Positions 46,651 through 58,170 of a stretch of DNA of 64,000 nt are shown here, piece after piece. Source of the stretch: Notolepis coatsorum (lineage: Eukaryota > Chordata > Actinopteri > Aulopiformes > Paralepididae); NCBI GenBank assembly GCA_963971535.1, contig OZ020591.1, positions 17,470,823 to 17,534,822 on the forward strand. Direction: 5' to 3'. Each line of letters opens with the position of its first letter. Within the stretch, counting starts at the first letter, position 1. Position numbers and translations under genes: made by a program. The notes under the pieces were generated by a model. It had not been told where the DNA came from. It was given only the letters and a program-made list of their open reading frames with translations, and did no database searches.

Positions 46651-46870
46651 GCGGGACCCCAGTCAACCAAGGCGTCCCCCAAGGCTCGGTACTTGGCCCA
46701 ATTCTATTCACCATTTACATGCTCCCCCTCGGTCAGATCATCCGCCGCCATGGCCTCAGCTTCCACTCCTATGCCGACGACACTCAACTCTACCTCTCCA
46801 CCAAACCTTCCACCCATCTCCCCCACACTCCCTTATCAACTGCCTTCACGAAATAAAAACCTGGATGTCA
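46650..46870 (+). mobile_element. L2-like LINE RT, second part
   Basis: Translates as [20 protein letters not shown] and [18 protein letters not shown] with the catalytic YADD, then stops in a frame change. It fits the continuation of 44735-45118; the material between them is later insertions. Confidence 0.87.
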
Positions 46871-46974
46871 TCTTTTTCAAATGTATTATTTTGGCACAAA
46901 CCCGGTGCCATTTAGCTCCATTGTATTGGAGTGACAGCAGACATCTCTACTGCAGATATGTCGTGCCCTAGTGG

Positions 46975-48400
46975 GCTTCACTCATAAGTAGTTCAAGGTA
47001 GCAGTCAGAAGACTGAAGTGTGACAGCAACAGTGTATTCCTTCAATAACTGATGGTATTGACCTTGTCCTGGAAAAAGACAAGGAACCTGGAGCAGAGGT
47101 CGTGGGCACCAGATGGGTGGGGGGGGGGGGGGGGGGGTCGAGGGGGCGGAGTAGCCGGTTGATGGTGGAGAAGAGTGTCCTGGGGTGGTTTTGCTGGTTG
47201 CCAATGAGGGTGGAATAGTAGAATTTGTTTTGGCCTTGGTGAGAGCTAGCTTGTAGGTCTGCACATGGTCCTTATAGGCCTCGAGGTGGACAGTGAGGCC
47301 AGATCTTTTATGGAGTCTCTCCAATTGGCGACCGACAGCCTTCAGGGAGCGAAGTTCAGAGGTGTACCAGGGGGCAGGACGGTTGTGTAGGTGACAGTCC
47401 GGGTTTTGATGGGGGCGAGAGAGTCCAGGCTGCGGGATAGGGCGGAGTTGCAGTGGGCAGCCAGACCATCCACCTGGGTGCTGGGGGGAGCTGAGGCCAG
47501 GTGGATGGTTAGCAGGTTGGTCAGAGCTGGTGCACTGACTGTTTTGATGTTCCTGTAGGAGGTGATGGTGCGTGCATTTCGAAGCTTGGGTAGGGAAGCA
47601 GGGAGGGTGAAAGGGACAGCATGACGGTCGGACACCGCCAGGTCGAGACACTGTACATCAGATGGTGTTGTGCCAGTGGAACAGACCAGGTCAAGTGTAT
47701 GACCTTTGGTGTGGGTGGGACCATTTGTGTGCCGTGTGATATTGAAGCAGTCCAGTAGTGAGAGGAAATCAATGGCTGTGGAGCAGCTGGTGTCGACCAC
47801 ATGAATATTGAAGTCCCCAAGCAGGAGTGTGGATGAGCACATGGTGCAGACAGTGGTGAGGAGTTCAGACAGGTCAGACATAAAGTAGGTGGAGGCTTTG
47901 GGGGGGCGGTAGATGAGGACTACCTGGAGTGGTGTAGGCCCAGGTAGTGAGAAAGCCACGCACTCGAAGGAGGCGACAGTGGGTACTGGGAGTTCTTTGA
48001 CTAGGAAGTCAGCCCGATGTATTACGGCCAGCCCACCACCACGACCCTGAGTACGTGGCTTTTGGATGTAAACATAGCCTGGGGGTGTGGCTTGGTTGAG
48101 TGAAATGAAATCCTGTCGATATTGCCATGTCTCAGTAAGACATAGAAAATCTATTTCTCCGTCAGTAATGGACCGGTCTCAAAACCCTGCCCTCTTTTCT
48201 TGATCCTCCAATCACAGCTGTCGCTTACCTCTGACTTCCTCGTACAAACAAGTTTGTACGAGGAAGTCAGAGGTAAGCGACAGCTGTGATTGGAGGATCA
48301 AGAAAAGGGGCAGGGTTTGAGACAGGTCTATTATATCATGGATGAGGAGAGATTTATTGTTGAGAGAGCGAACATTCTGGAGCATGAATGTTGCATTTTT
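46975..48400 (-). mobile_element. L2-like LINE endonuclease region
   Basis: The minus strand (with frame breaks) encodes an APE-type endonuclease. The N-terminal piece NATFMLQNVRSLNNKSLL (48329-48400) is followed after a hairpin insertion by IDFLCLTETWQ (active-site E), then LLLGDFNIHVVD (47790 region), HTLDLVCSTG and SDRHAV (active-site D/H), and downstream QLERLHKRSGLTVHLEAYKD. The reverse transcriptase half is absent. This LINE abuts the zinc-finger exon. Confidence 0.87.
48171..48328. mobile_element. Perfect-hairpin insertion (foldback)
   Basis: Arms of about 78 bases, gaccggtctcaaaaccctgc... and ...gcagggtttgagacaggtc, meet at cgtacaaac|aagtttgtacg with almost no loop. It splits the LINE endonuclease frame. 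The type is unknown; it may be a palindromic MITE. Confidence 0.85.
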
Positions 48401-50107
48401 GATGGATGCTTATCATGTGTTTCTTCAGACTCGAACAAGACTTGAACAAGTTCCCACAAACTGAACAGCTGAATGGTTTCTCTCCTGTGTGAATTCTCAT
48501 GTGTGTCATCATTGATTGCTTCAAACTGAACCATTTCCCACAAACGGAACAACCAAATGGTTTCACTCCGGTATGAATCATCATGTGTCTCTTCAGACTT
48601 GTTTGCTGATTGAACCCTTTCCCACAAACTGAACAACCAAATGGTTTCAATCCAGGATGACTGCTCATGTGTTTTTTCAGACTTGTTTGGTCATTGAACC
48701 CTTTCCCACAAACTGAACAACCAAATAGTTTCACTCGAGGATGACTTCTCATGTGTTCCTTCAGACTTGTTTGGGCATTGAACCCTTTCCCACAAACGGA
48801 ACAACCAAATGGTTTCACTCCAGGATGACTTCTCATGTGTTTCTTCAGACTTGTTTCGTCATTGAACCCTTTCCAACAAACGGAACAACCAAATGGTTTC
48901 ACTCCAGGATGACTTCTCATGTGTTTCTTCAGACTTGTTTCGTCATTGAACCCTTTCCAACAAACGGAACAACCAATTGGTTTCACTCGGGTATGAATTA
49001 TCATGTGTCTCTTCAGACTTGATTGGTCACTGAACCCTTTCCCACAAATTGAACACCTAAATGGTTTCCCTCCGGTATGAATTACCATGTGTCTCTTCAG
49101 AATTGTTTGCTGCTTGAACCCTTTCCCACAAATTGAACAACCAAATGGTTTCACTTCAGTATGAATTCTCATGTGTTTCTGCAGATCCTCCTTCGTACTG
49201 AACCCTTTCCCACAAACTGAACAACTAAATGGTTTCTCTCCAGTATGAATTCTCATGTGTCTCTTCAGATTTGTTTGGACATTGAACCCTTTCCCACAAA
49301 CTGAACAAAGAAAAGGTTTCTCTCCAGTATGACCCATCATGTGTGTCTTCAGATGTCCCTTCGTATTGAACCCTTTCCCACAAACTGAACAACCAAATGG
49401 TTTCACTCCGGTATGATTTTTAATGTGTATATTCAGATCTCTCTTCTTGCTGAACCCAGGCCTGTTAGACAACGTTTGTATTTTCTGTGTCTTCTTTTGT
49501 TTTACTGCCATCAAACCTGGACCTCCACTCTCCTTCCATTCATCACAGTCATCAGTCTCAGCTCCAGAACTGTCATCATCACCGTCATCAGTCTCAGTTA
49601 GAGAACAGTCTGAAGAGAGAGGCTGGCTATCTCTAGTTGGTTCTAAATCACCAGCTGGATCTAAGTTAATGGCTAGTTCCGCTACTCCACAGTCCTCTCC
49701 TTCAGGTTCTGTTTTCATGTGTTCAGTTGAGGTGCTGGGTAAAGAGTATGCTTCTCTGTTTTTCTCCCTTTGGGTTTGAAGAGGAGCGTTTTCTTGACCA
49801 TCTTCACATTTCACTGGGTCTACTGTGATCTTGGAGAGATCAGCTTCTTCCAGCCCTTGATCTAGTTCATCTTTAATCTGCTCTGGGTCCTGGTTTTGGC
49901 TGAGTTGTGAGGACAGAGTGTTCTCACCTTCATGTTCACTCTTCACAGAGACAGGAAGCTCCTCTCCCTCCTGACTGATCCAGAGTTCCTCCTGTTCCGC
50001 TTTAATCTGTAAGCGCTCTGGCTCCTCCTGGACCAGACTGGGGCTCCTCTCCTGCTGCTCAGGGGGAACCTCCTCTTCACAGATACACAACTGTAAGGCA
50101 ATGGAGT
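48354..50107 (-). CDS. C2H2 zinc-finger protein, last exon
   Basis: The exon opens after a pyrimidine-rich acceptor (cccttctttctag, AG at 50108-50109) and encodes an acidic linker with EEEVPPEQQERSPSLVQEEP, QEELWISQEGEELPV and poly-D/E stretches. This is the usual N-terminal part of fish multi-finger proteins. It is followed by one degenerate finger without cysteines and twelve intact C2H2 fingers of the FGCSVCGKGFNxxTSLKxHM type joined by TGEKP, TGVKP or PGVKP linkers. Such proteins bind DNA in the nucleus as putative transcription regulators; the target is unknown. Fingers 7 and 8 are nearly identical, a recent duplication. The final codons (after HMISIHQ) and the stop at 48354 lie in the adjacent LINE, so the C-terminus is LINE-derived. 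Upstream exons are not seen: a TTAA element and hAT elements follow. The open frame upstream of 50107 is intronic. Confidence 0.85.
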
Positions 50108-50207
50108 CTAGAAAGAAGGGCATACAATCATTTAAATGTAATTTGTTGTAACCATTGCTTTTGAAAGTAACAAAGGGACAGGGCACTATTTCACACTACA
50201 CTCTTAA

Positions 50208-51481
50208 GCCCGACGGGACCGGTACCGGTCCCAAAATGACATCACGTCATAAATCAATCTCTCCAGACTGTTTGACAAAATTATAGTTTTTTTTGTCAAA
50301 CGTATTCAAGTATAAACATCATAACCATGTCACAACAGCAGTTATAATGTATATTATCATCAATACGTTAGTTTACCTGTTTTCTGTTGTTTTTATCGCG
50401 AAAGTCAGCCATTTTGAAAGATTTACCGTTGGGAATTGTATTTAAATGTTTATTTATTTGTTTACTTTAGTATTTTTACAGCTTTTTTTTTATTGGTCAT
50501 ACAAGACCGACAGAGGAGAGGGAGAACGGGAGAAGATGTGTGGAGGACATGCAACAAATCAGCCCGGGAGCGGGAGGCGAACCCGGGACGGCCGCGTAGG
50601 TCTGCGAGGCAGTATGCGGTGCGCCACTGGGGCGCCCAGGGAATTGTAGTTTTTTTTACCCCATTTTGAAGAGGACCTCGAGAGCTTTCAATGAGCGTTG
50701 GAATTTTTCAGAACAACACTTCCCAAAGGCCTCTATGGGGCTTCAAGCTAATTACTTCTCTATGAATCTTTCTTAATCTCTTATTACTCGGGATAATATA
50801 CCACAAAACGTAACGTTATTGGCATATATTGGAGCGCAGTTAGTTTCTCTTCCCTATTTTTTGCATTTAGCAACAATCAGATTTGAAATCAGTTTCAAAA
50901 TGGCGGCACTCTAGCAAAAATAATAAAGCTAATGTACATACAGTAGATTTCATTATCTGTTCATATGTACGCCTGTGATACTAAATCCAAATTGAACTCA
51001 GGCATTTGAAATATAACATTTGGCACAATCCATAAATGTGTGAATTGGCTATAATAAGGTAATTTATAAGCCTGCTATTCTATAATAATATTTCAAATTG
51101 CATTGGTCCGGATGGGAGAATTCAGTACTGTATCTACAAAACCTTCTGTTTACTCATCTTCCCTTTATTCATTTCCTTCGATTTTTTGTACACATGATCT
51201 CAGTGGCAGTTTCTCATGTCTGGTAATTTTTTTTTAGCATGGTGTTATTCACTGTCAAAGATGCAAAGACAAATCATAATTCATATTCTCCTTTGTTTCA
51301 TCACAATTTAAGCAAGCCTAGTAATATACACAATATTTCTGACACTGGGAATACATTCATTGAGGTCCATAGATGTCCCTAAATACCAAGAACATGCAAA
51401 TGGACCTTGTAGAAGTGGAGCAATATTCCATTTACTTAGGTATGTATTTTAGGCGGATTTTCAGAAAATAGGGTTCCGGGC
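50208..51481. mobile_element. TTAA-flanked DNA element, ~1.27 kb
   Basis: Ends GCCCG and CGGGC are directly flanked by TTAA (50204-50207 and 51482-51485), and the extended ends remain partly complementary (gacgggacc against gggttcc). TTAA duplication suggests a piggyBac-type non-autonomous element. It contains a SINE fragment at 50495-50637 and no transposase. It lies just upstream of the zinc-finger exon, presumably in its intron. Confidence 0.65.
50495..50637 (-). mobile_element. tRNA-derived SINE fragment
   Basis: The reverse complement begins tgggcgccccagtggcgcac (A-box-like), has B box GGGTTCGCCTCCC and ends 'cttgtatgaccaataaa'. The tRNA-like head is well preserved. Confidence 0.75.
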
Positions 51482-52311
51482 TTAAGAGGTTAACAGGAAA
51501 GTAACAACACGCTGGACCAATATATAGGGATGCAAAGATCCTATACCCAATACCACTATCAGGCTGATACTAGCTACATGTGATCAGTATTGACTACAGG
51601 TAGAGTTGTTCTAATACCGATACCAGTATTGGAAATGCCTCCGATACAGCCTAAAATGCTGGTATCGGTATCGGCGAGTACACGTAAAATCTATGCTCTG
51701 ATCCCATATGACGTAATTTATCGCGCCGTATCCTCCTGCTGAGTGAGCTTTATAAAACAAACATGTTTTTAATTGACCGTGAATTAAAGTGTCAATGCTG
51801 TTTGTCATTTTAACAGCAGATACTTTCTTAAATGCCACCGTCCCGACTGAGTGGTGTTGATGGGGAGCTCTGATGTGTTCGCTTGCTGGTGTTAGTAGCA
51901 TTAGCTGAAGAGCTAGCTGAAAAGCTAGTTTTAGCTTAACGTTACCTTGGCTAAAGTTGGAGCTATTCATAATCCAGCAATAATGGCTGCAGACCTGCAA
52001 GCAAAGTACAGCAAGTTGGCAAAGGAGTATTCCAGGGTAAATCACTTTTTCACCAGTAACATTACATTGTCTTTCCATCTAGCTCACATTAACTGGCTAA
52101 CCTAAGTGTCGTCACTGATCGACCTCTCCCACACATGCACGCAATTAATGACATAATGCAGACAGCCATACCGGTGACAATGTCTAGCTTTTAGTGCCAA
52201 AGGATAAAAGTCTGAGGCGGAGTCTCAAATGAGAATGTTGAATATTTATTGTGCATTAAAAATCACAACAGAGCCTCTGCTACTAGCTAACTGAACCTGG
52301 AGCCTTCTGGA

Positions 52312-54100
52312 TAGCAAGTGCAACACCGCAACACCAGGAAGGCTGCTGGCCCAGATGGCATAACAGGACGCATACTCAAGACCTGTGCCAACCAGCTGGC
52401 CCCTGTGATCACCGCCATATTTAATCAATCACTGGCGGAGTCAGTGGTCCCTGCCTGCTTCAAGATGTCTACCATCATCCCTGTGCCGAAGAAACCCTCC
52501 CCAACATGTCCAAATGACTACAGACCGGTGGCACTCACCTCTGTGGTCATGAAATGTTTCGAGAGGCTGGTCAAGGACCACATTTGTGCCTCCCTCCCCA
52601 GTGATATGGACCCTATGCAATTTGCATACAGGACAAACAGGTCCACCGACGACGCGGTCTCCCAGGTACTGCACAGCACCCTCTCGCACCTTGACCGTCA
52701 GAAGGGGGGCTATGTGAGACTGTTGTTCATTGACTACAGCTCAGCGTTCAACACCATAGTCCCCACCAGACTGGTGGACAAGCTGATCGAGCTAGGTCTG
52801 AGCTCCGCCCTGAGCGCCTGGGTACTGGACTTTCTGAGCGAAAGACCCCAGGCGGTCAGGGTGGGGGGTCAGACCTCCAACACCATCACCCTGAGCATCG
52901 GGTCCCCCCAGGGCTGTGTTCTGAGCCCCCTGCTGTACTCACTCTACACACACGACTGTGTGGCCAAGTTCAGCTCCAACTCCATAGTGAAGTTCGCAGA
53001 TGACACGGTGGTGGTGGGGCTGATCTCGGACAACGACGAGAAGGCCTACCGGGAGGAGGTTGAGGTACTGGAACGCTGGTGCCAGGACAACAGCCTGCTC
53101 CTGAACATTGGTAAAACCAAGGAGCTGATCGTGGATTATAGGAGAGGACAGCAGGAGACGCACACACCACTGATGATTAACAGGGCTACCGTGGACAGGG
53201 TGAGCAGCTTCAAGTACCTGGGGGTCCACATCTCAGAGGACCTGACATGGTCAACACACATAGACACAGTAGTAAAGAAGGCGAAACAGCGTCTCTACCA
53301 CCTGAGACAGTTAAGGAAGTTCAGAGTATCGGGAAAGATACTCCAGTCCTTCTACTCAGGAGCTGTAGAGAGCATCCTGACCGGAAACATCACTGCCTGG
53401 TATGGAAACAGCACGGCACAGTACAAGAAGGCCCTACAGAGAGTGGTGCGCTCAGCCGAGCGTACCACGGGTATTGCACTACCCCCCCTGCAGGTTCTAT
53501 ACAACAAGAGGTGCAAATCCAGAGCCTGCAGGATAATGAAAGACCCTCACCACCCCAATAACAGCCTGTTTCAGCTGCTGAGGTCAGGCAGACGCCTGCG
53601 AACCCCAGCTACTAGGACAGAGCGGCTTAGGCTCAGCTTCTTCCCCCAGGCCATCAGAGCCATGAACAATGAACATTGAGTGCTCAGAACATTGAACTGT
53701 CCACACACAAGCACACATGAACACACACACGACACGCACACTGTGCACGCTCACACACGAGCAGCCACTTAACACTTTAACATGAGCGGGCACACACTCA
53801 TGTCGCACACACGCACACTTATGGCCAAAGGAAAGGACACTTTAAATTAGAATAACAGGAACAGTGTATTGCACTACCAAAGCTAACTAGCATGTCCCAC
53901 ATGCTCTGTAAATAACTATGTACAGATACCGAGATGTCACTCCATGTTACCTGTTACCTGTTACTGCACAATGTTGTTTTCTTCTTTTGATTCTATTATA
54001 TGTACCACTGTATTGCACATCGTTGCGGGCAAGACCACCCGCATTTCATTGTATACCTGTATGCCGTGACAATTAAAACTCTTGACTTGACTTGACTTGT
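52312..54100 (+). mobile_element. Rex1-like LINE (5'-truncated)
   Basis: Contains the long RT frame at 52318-53679 and a 3' UTR with CA-rich tract ending 'gacaattaaaactcttgact' plus (TTGAC)n at 54080-54100. A related copy lies at 58665-61803. The clade name is a recollection from the motif pattern. Confidence 0.85.
52318..53679 (+). CDS. LINE reverse transcriptase (453 codons)
   Basis: An unbroken frame encoding the RT and C-terminal part of a jockey-superfamily LINE ORF2. The motifs are [14 protein letters not shown] (residues 7-20), [10 protein letters not shown] (66-75), [10 protein letters not shown] (101-110), [10 protein letters not shown] (135-144, with the first catalytic D), [10 protein letters not shown] (195-204) and [10 protein letters not shown] (224-233, catalytic DD). 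The C-terminal stretch includes [19 protein letters not shown] and the typical [16 protein letters not shown] end. The endonuclease is missing because of 5' truncation, so this copy cannot mobilise itself, but lack of stops suggests a young insertion. Its start is merely the first ATG after the truncation point. Confidence 0.88.
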   Translation: MQHRNTRKAAGPDGITGRILKTCANQLAPVITAIFNQSLAESVVPACFKMSTIIPVPKKPSPTCPNDYRPVALTSVVMKCFERLVKDHICASLPSDMDPMQFAYRTNRSTDDAVSQVLHSTLSHLDRQKGGYVRLLFIDYSSAFNTIVPTRLVDKLIELGLSSALSAWVLDFLSERPQAVRVGGQTSNTITLSIGSPQGCVLSPLLYSLYTHDCVAKFSSNSIVKFADDTVVVGLISDNDEKAYREEVEVLERWCQDNSLLLNIGKTKELIVDYRRGQQETHTPLMINRATVDRVSSFKYLGVHISEDLTWSTHIDTVVKKAKQRLYHLRQLRKFRVSGKILQSFYSGAVESILTGNITAWYGNSTAQYKKALQRVVRSAERTTGIALPPLQVLYNKRCKSRACRIMKDPHHPNNSLFQLLRSGRRLRTPATRTERLRLSFFPQAIRAMNNEH

Positions 54101-54506
54101 ATAGCGTCTGTGCAGAACCAATGTCCCAACAACCTTTCCGTGGGTGAACTCATTGAGCATAGTTGTCAATTGTCAATTAATGATACTAATACTAATATAT
54201 ACAATCACCTGTTAATAAATATCATTACTTTCTAGTCATTACTAAAAAACAGTATATATAAAACAGTAGCTATAATAACTTTTTTTATGTATGCACTGGT
54301 ATCGGATCAGTATCGGTATCGGCCGATACCCAAAGCTCTTAGCTTAGGTATCGTAATCGGATCGGGAAGGAAAAAATGGTATCGGAACATCTCTAACTAC
54401 AAGTGGTCTGATCCATTACCACATTGTCATAAAGCATCCTCCTCCACTAACATCCCAGCAGCAGTGCATGGTGGAGAAGAAGAAGGACAATGTTCCTGCT
54501 ATAAAA

Positions 54507-54843
54507 TAACGTGTACACCTCCAATACTGTACATGTACACACAACTACATGTACACCTCCAATACTGTACATGTACACACAACTACATGTACACCTCCAA
54601 TACTGTACATGTACACACAACTACATGTACACCTCCAATACTGTACATGTACACACAACTACATGTACACCTCCAATACTGTACATACAACTAGATGTAC
54701 ACCTCCATTATTGTACATGTACACACAACTCCATGTACACCTCCAATACTGTACATGTACACACAACTACATGTACACCTCCATTATTGTACATGTACGC
54801 ACAACTACATGTACACCTCCAATACTGCACATGTACACACAAC
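54507..54843. repeat. 38-bp minisatellite, ~9 copies
   Basis: Tandem units of acaactacatgtacacctcc + aatactgtacatgtacac, with 30-bp short units and t/g variants. It is rich in the palindromic core tgtacatgtaca. It ends where a hAT terminus begins. Confidence 0.93.
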
Positions 54844-55100
54844 TAGGGCTGCAGCGATTAGTTGACATAATCGACGACGTCGATCATAAAAACTCGTCAA
54901 CGCGGAATTTTAGTGTCGATGCGTCGTATAAAAACAGAGAGCCGGTAACGTTCATTCAAAACTGTGCAAATGTTCATTTGTAACTGCAATGCACTACAGG
55001 AAGTGCTGGGGCAGTATCATTTCCCTTGTCTGCCATGACTGCATTATGTGTACTAACGACGAAGAAGAAAACACGAGCAAGCACACTGGAACCGTGATGA
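54844..55100 (+). mobile_element. hAT left end
   Basis: TAGGGCTGCAGCGATTAGTTG followed by 'cgacgacgtcgat' is the terminal form of a Charlie-type hAT. I do not find its right end in the window. Confidence 0.6.
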
Positions 55101-56939
55101 CAGCTACTCGGATCATGGGTACGTTTTAGCTAGTTAGCCATAGTATTGTAATCTTACATGTTGGAAAACAGAACGTCTCATGGATAATGCTTGCTAAGCG
55201 AACGCTATTTCAGTTATTATGTTGAGGCTGCGTGTCCACCAACAAGCTGTAAGTAACCGTGCTCCGTGAATTAGCACCAAGTGTCATATTTTTGCAGACT
55301 GGAGTATTAATTAGGTATGTTAAGATAGCTAGTGCTAACGTCCACTGTCTGTATAGCGCCATGGTCTCTAGCCAGACTGCTTTTTTTCCTCAGTTGAAAA
55401 CAGTTGAACTTTTTGGGCTAAAGCGCAGGCAAGACTGCAGAGACAGGGAACGTTAGCGCTAGCTATCTTAGGGGGCTTTCTCACTCAACATCGGGGTCGA
55501 AATCAGCTCCGTGCCGTCCTCATTCCGAGTTCCGTGCCGAACTCCCCCCCCCCCTCTCCCCCCTCTAGTTTGTGTACACACTTCAGTCTGGGTGCGCTCT
55601 GGGTTTTGTTTACGGTTTGCGTTTTGAGCTTGTAAGCTTGCCGTAGTCGATGATGTCACGCTCGAAATGTAAACACAGAACACGGAGACTGGAGAATGGA
55701 TCTTGATATAAAGAAACAAATAACTAATAAATATGAAGTTATATTTGAACCTCTGTTGTCAAGCCTTGTCAATATAACCCATCCCCCTTTTCTCACGAAT
55801 GGAACTCTGTTGTAGAGTCCGCTTTTGATCGTTTTGCAGGGTTAACAATAACGCTAAGCTAACGGCTAACGCTAACGTTACTACATGCAACATACTAGTA
55901 ACATTGCTCGCATCGATTATATTGAATGTCATTGATCTACTGGTCGACCGAAAATGTAAACGGGAATGTCTTAACACGACTGCGGACTCTGGATGTTGAT
56001 ATAAAATGAACAAATTGCCAATAAATATGAAGTTATATTTTATCACGAATGGATGGTGTTGTAGAGTCCGCTTTTGAGCGTTTTGAGCGATCTACTGGTC
56101 GACCACGGCCGACTGGTTGGGCACCACTGGTCTAATAGAAATAAATGCATTCGAACAATGTATAGACATAGCAATGGCAAACAAAATGTATGACGTTATG
56201 TCAGCACCAGGCGCCACGCCCGTGAAAAGGTACAAGCTCGCAAAGCCACACCCCCCGTTCTCCCGGGACCGACCCCGAGACCACCTTTGCCAGCTGATCC
56301 CGTTCAGCGGGGGGTGAAACGATTCAGCACCGACTCGCACCCCAAAAGTGGTGAGTGAGAACACTGCAGGGCTGTACACTGCGAGCATCTCGTCGCAAAT
56401 TGCCCCCTAATCTGGCCGGTGCGAGTGGAAAATATCATCTGGGGGCAAGCTTGCGAGTAGTGATTGCAACCCTTCATTCGCATTTCACTCCTAAATTAAT
56501 CCATACAAATTGGATAAAACATTAGCCTACAACCAGGGCATAATGTTGCGGTTGTAATTTCATTAGACAGACCAGCGCGGACCTTTAATAACATGCAATT
56601 TGATTGACACGAGCAATGGGCTAACGTTAGCTGCTATCCACGGTATCCATTAGGATTATGCTAAGCTAACTAGCGTTAGCTGCTGCTAACCCTGGACACC
56701 AGTCAAAGCGGACTCCACAACACTAGTTCCATTCGGGAGGAAAGGGGGATGGGTTATATTGACAACGCTAGACAACAGAAGTTTAAACATAACTTCATAT
56801 TTATTGGTTATTCGTTTCTGTTACTGTATATCATCCACTTTCCATCTCCGTCTGTTAAACGCTTCCTGTTTACATTCGAGTGTGACGTCATCACCTACGG
56901 CAGCTTAGACGATCAAAACGCGAACCTAGAACAAAACCC

Positions 56940-57015
56940 GGGGGGGGGGGGGGGGGGGGGGGGCTGGCTCTCTCATTCGTTCTCGCCCCCTCTCTCTCTC
57001 TCTCTCTCTCTCGCT
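56940..57015. repeat. Poly-G and (TC)n tracts
   Basis: About 24 G (56939-56963), then a TCTC run ending near 57012. Confidence 0.95.
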
Positions 57016-57024
57016 CTGATTGAT

Positions 57025-57086
57025 TGAAAACTTTATTAACAGATTGCAGAATGGGTACAATACAGTACAGCTCTCTCTACATTCAA
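57025..57086 (-). mobile_element. LINE 3' UTR scrap
   Basis: gaaaactttattaacagatt and gcagaatgggtacaatacag match the reverse complement of the 3' end of the LINE at 14128. Confidence 0.85.
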
Positions 57087-57240
57087 TGATTTAAAGTAGC
57101 CAAACGTTACAGACAGTATAAATACTAACTGGATAGTTGATGATAAACATTTAATTTCATTATCTGAAGTATTCTAAAATCATTAAGTCTGCTATAAGCC
57201 ATTATCCCTTTGTGTGTGTGATTATTATTTTCTCACAGTA

Positions 57241-57245
<5 letters not shown>

Positions 57246-57320
<75 letters not shown>
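57246..57320. repeat. (TA)n microsatellite
   Basis: About 37 TA units followed by a short GT run. Confidence 0.98.
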
Positions 57321-57332
<12 letters not shown>

Positions 57333-58065
57333 TTGGCTAAAGTGGATAGAAAACACAGTACTGTGCAAAAAAAAGGCACCCAAAGGTTTTTATATAAATG
57401 GTCTTAGATGTAAATACATTTTTTATTAGTGTGTCAGTAGACTACTCTTAGTACATTTTCATTAAATAATTTTTTAAAGCATCTTCATGGTTTAATAATG
57501 CAAACATATGTTGCAGGGACTTATTATAATCATCATATTGGCGTGACTGTATGCATCAAAGGGTTAAATCAAGCATTTTTAAGTGCTTTAGATTTAGAGG
57601 AAATATCAAAATATTGCGATATATATCGTGTATCGTGATATGGCCAAAAGATATCGCGATATCATTTAGAGGCCATATCGCCCAGCCCTACTATAATGGT
57701 AAAATAGTTATTTAAAAATGTGCCCCTAAAAAATATTCTTTGCCCCTAAATTTCTCATTTAGGGGCAAGTGTGCCCCTAGTGAAAAAGCTTAGCGTACAG
57801 CCCTGCACTGCCCCCCGTGCTCCGGGACGGTGATTCGATACAAAAGGCTGAGTGTGAAAGCCCCCTATATCTGAAGTTTGCTATAGCAATGCAATCACGG
57901 GTTCCTTTATGAACGCTGTCATTTGTAAATTGTGTGTTCCTCTGCAGGAGATCAGAGTAAGACACAAACACACACACACAGCCCCTCTCACTCACACACA
58001 GACACAGCAAACAAAAGACCTAGAAGTCTGTGATCTGACTCGTCCTCCTCTCCTCTCCCCTACAG

Positions 58066-58170
58066 CTGTTGGAGATGGTGGAGCCTAGTGAGTGGATCCA
58101 CGTCACCCTCCTGGACCAGGATAACAGCCCCATCAGAACCGCGGTGCTGGGGCAGAGGCTGCTACTTTTA
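58066..58170 (+). CDS. Possible orphan exon
   Basis: A strong pyrimidine tract and acceptor (ctcctctcccctacag, AG at 58064-58065) precedes an open stretch encoding LLEMVEPSEWIHVTLLDQDN and SPIRTAVLGQRLL. The composition is protein-like and GC-rich against AT-rich surroundings. The reading frame then drifts into AT-rich sequence and stops near 58205. No donor or neighbouring exon is found, and I do not recognise the protein. It may be a stranded host exon or part of a transposon gene. Confidence 0.3.

Larger units (their letters stand above)
51601..54395. mobile_element. hAT element carrying a LINE
   Basis: Inverted ends TAGAGTTGTTCTAATACCG and the complement of atggtatcggaacatctcta, with 'ggtatcgg' repeats near both ends. 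The flanks actacagg (51593-51600) and actacaag (54396-54403) form an 8-bp target duplication with one mismatch. No transposase is seen; a Rex1-like LINE fills most of the interior. Confidence 0.85.
56367..57805. mobile_element. Nested hAT-like element
   Basis: Ends CAGGGCTGTACACTGCGAGC and the complement of gcttagcgtacagccctg, with CACTG repeated on both flanks (56362-56366 and 57806-57810). The subterminal tract 'gcccctaaat' near the right end recalls the element at 61865. It contains poly-G, TC and TA tracts, a LINE tail scrap and the right end of another hAT at about 57600-57690. Confidence 0.7.
55470..57866. mobile_element. hAT-like element with internal inverted arms
   Basis: Terminal repeats AGGGGGCTTTCTCACTC and the complement of gagtgtgaaagccccct. 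Inside, two diverged inverted arms lie at about 55590-55835 and 56705-56940 (shared strings: 'ataacccatcccccttt' against 'aaagggggatgggttat', and 'aataaatatgaagttat' against 'ataacttcatatttatt'). A partial third copy of the arm lies at 55960-56090. A second hAT is nested at 56367-57805. The flanks share 'tatct' only. Confidence 0.72.

Noticed and set aside
48741..49022. Plus-strand 93-codon repeat frame
   Set aside because: Antisense shadow of the zinc-finger repeats.
57246..57330. Possible origin or matrix-attachment site
   Set aside because: It is a plain (TA)n/(GT)n microsatellite.
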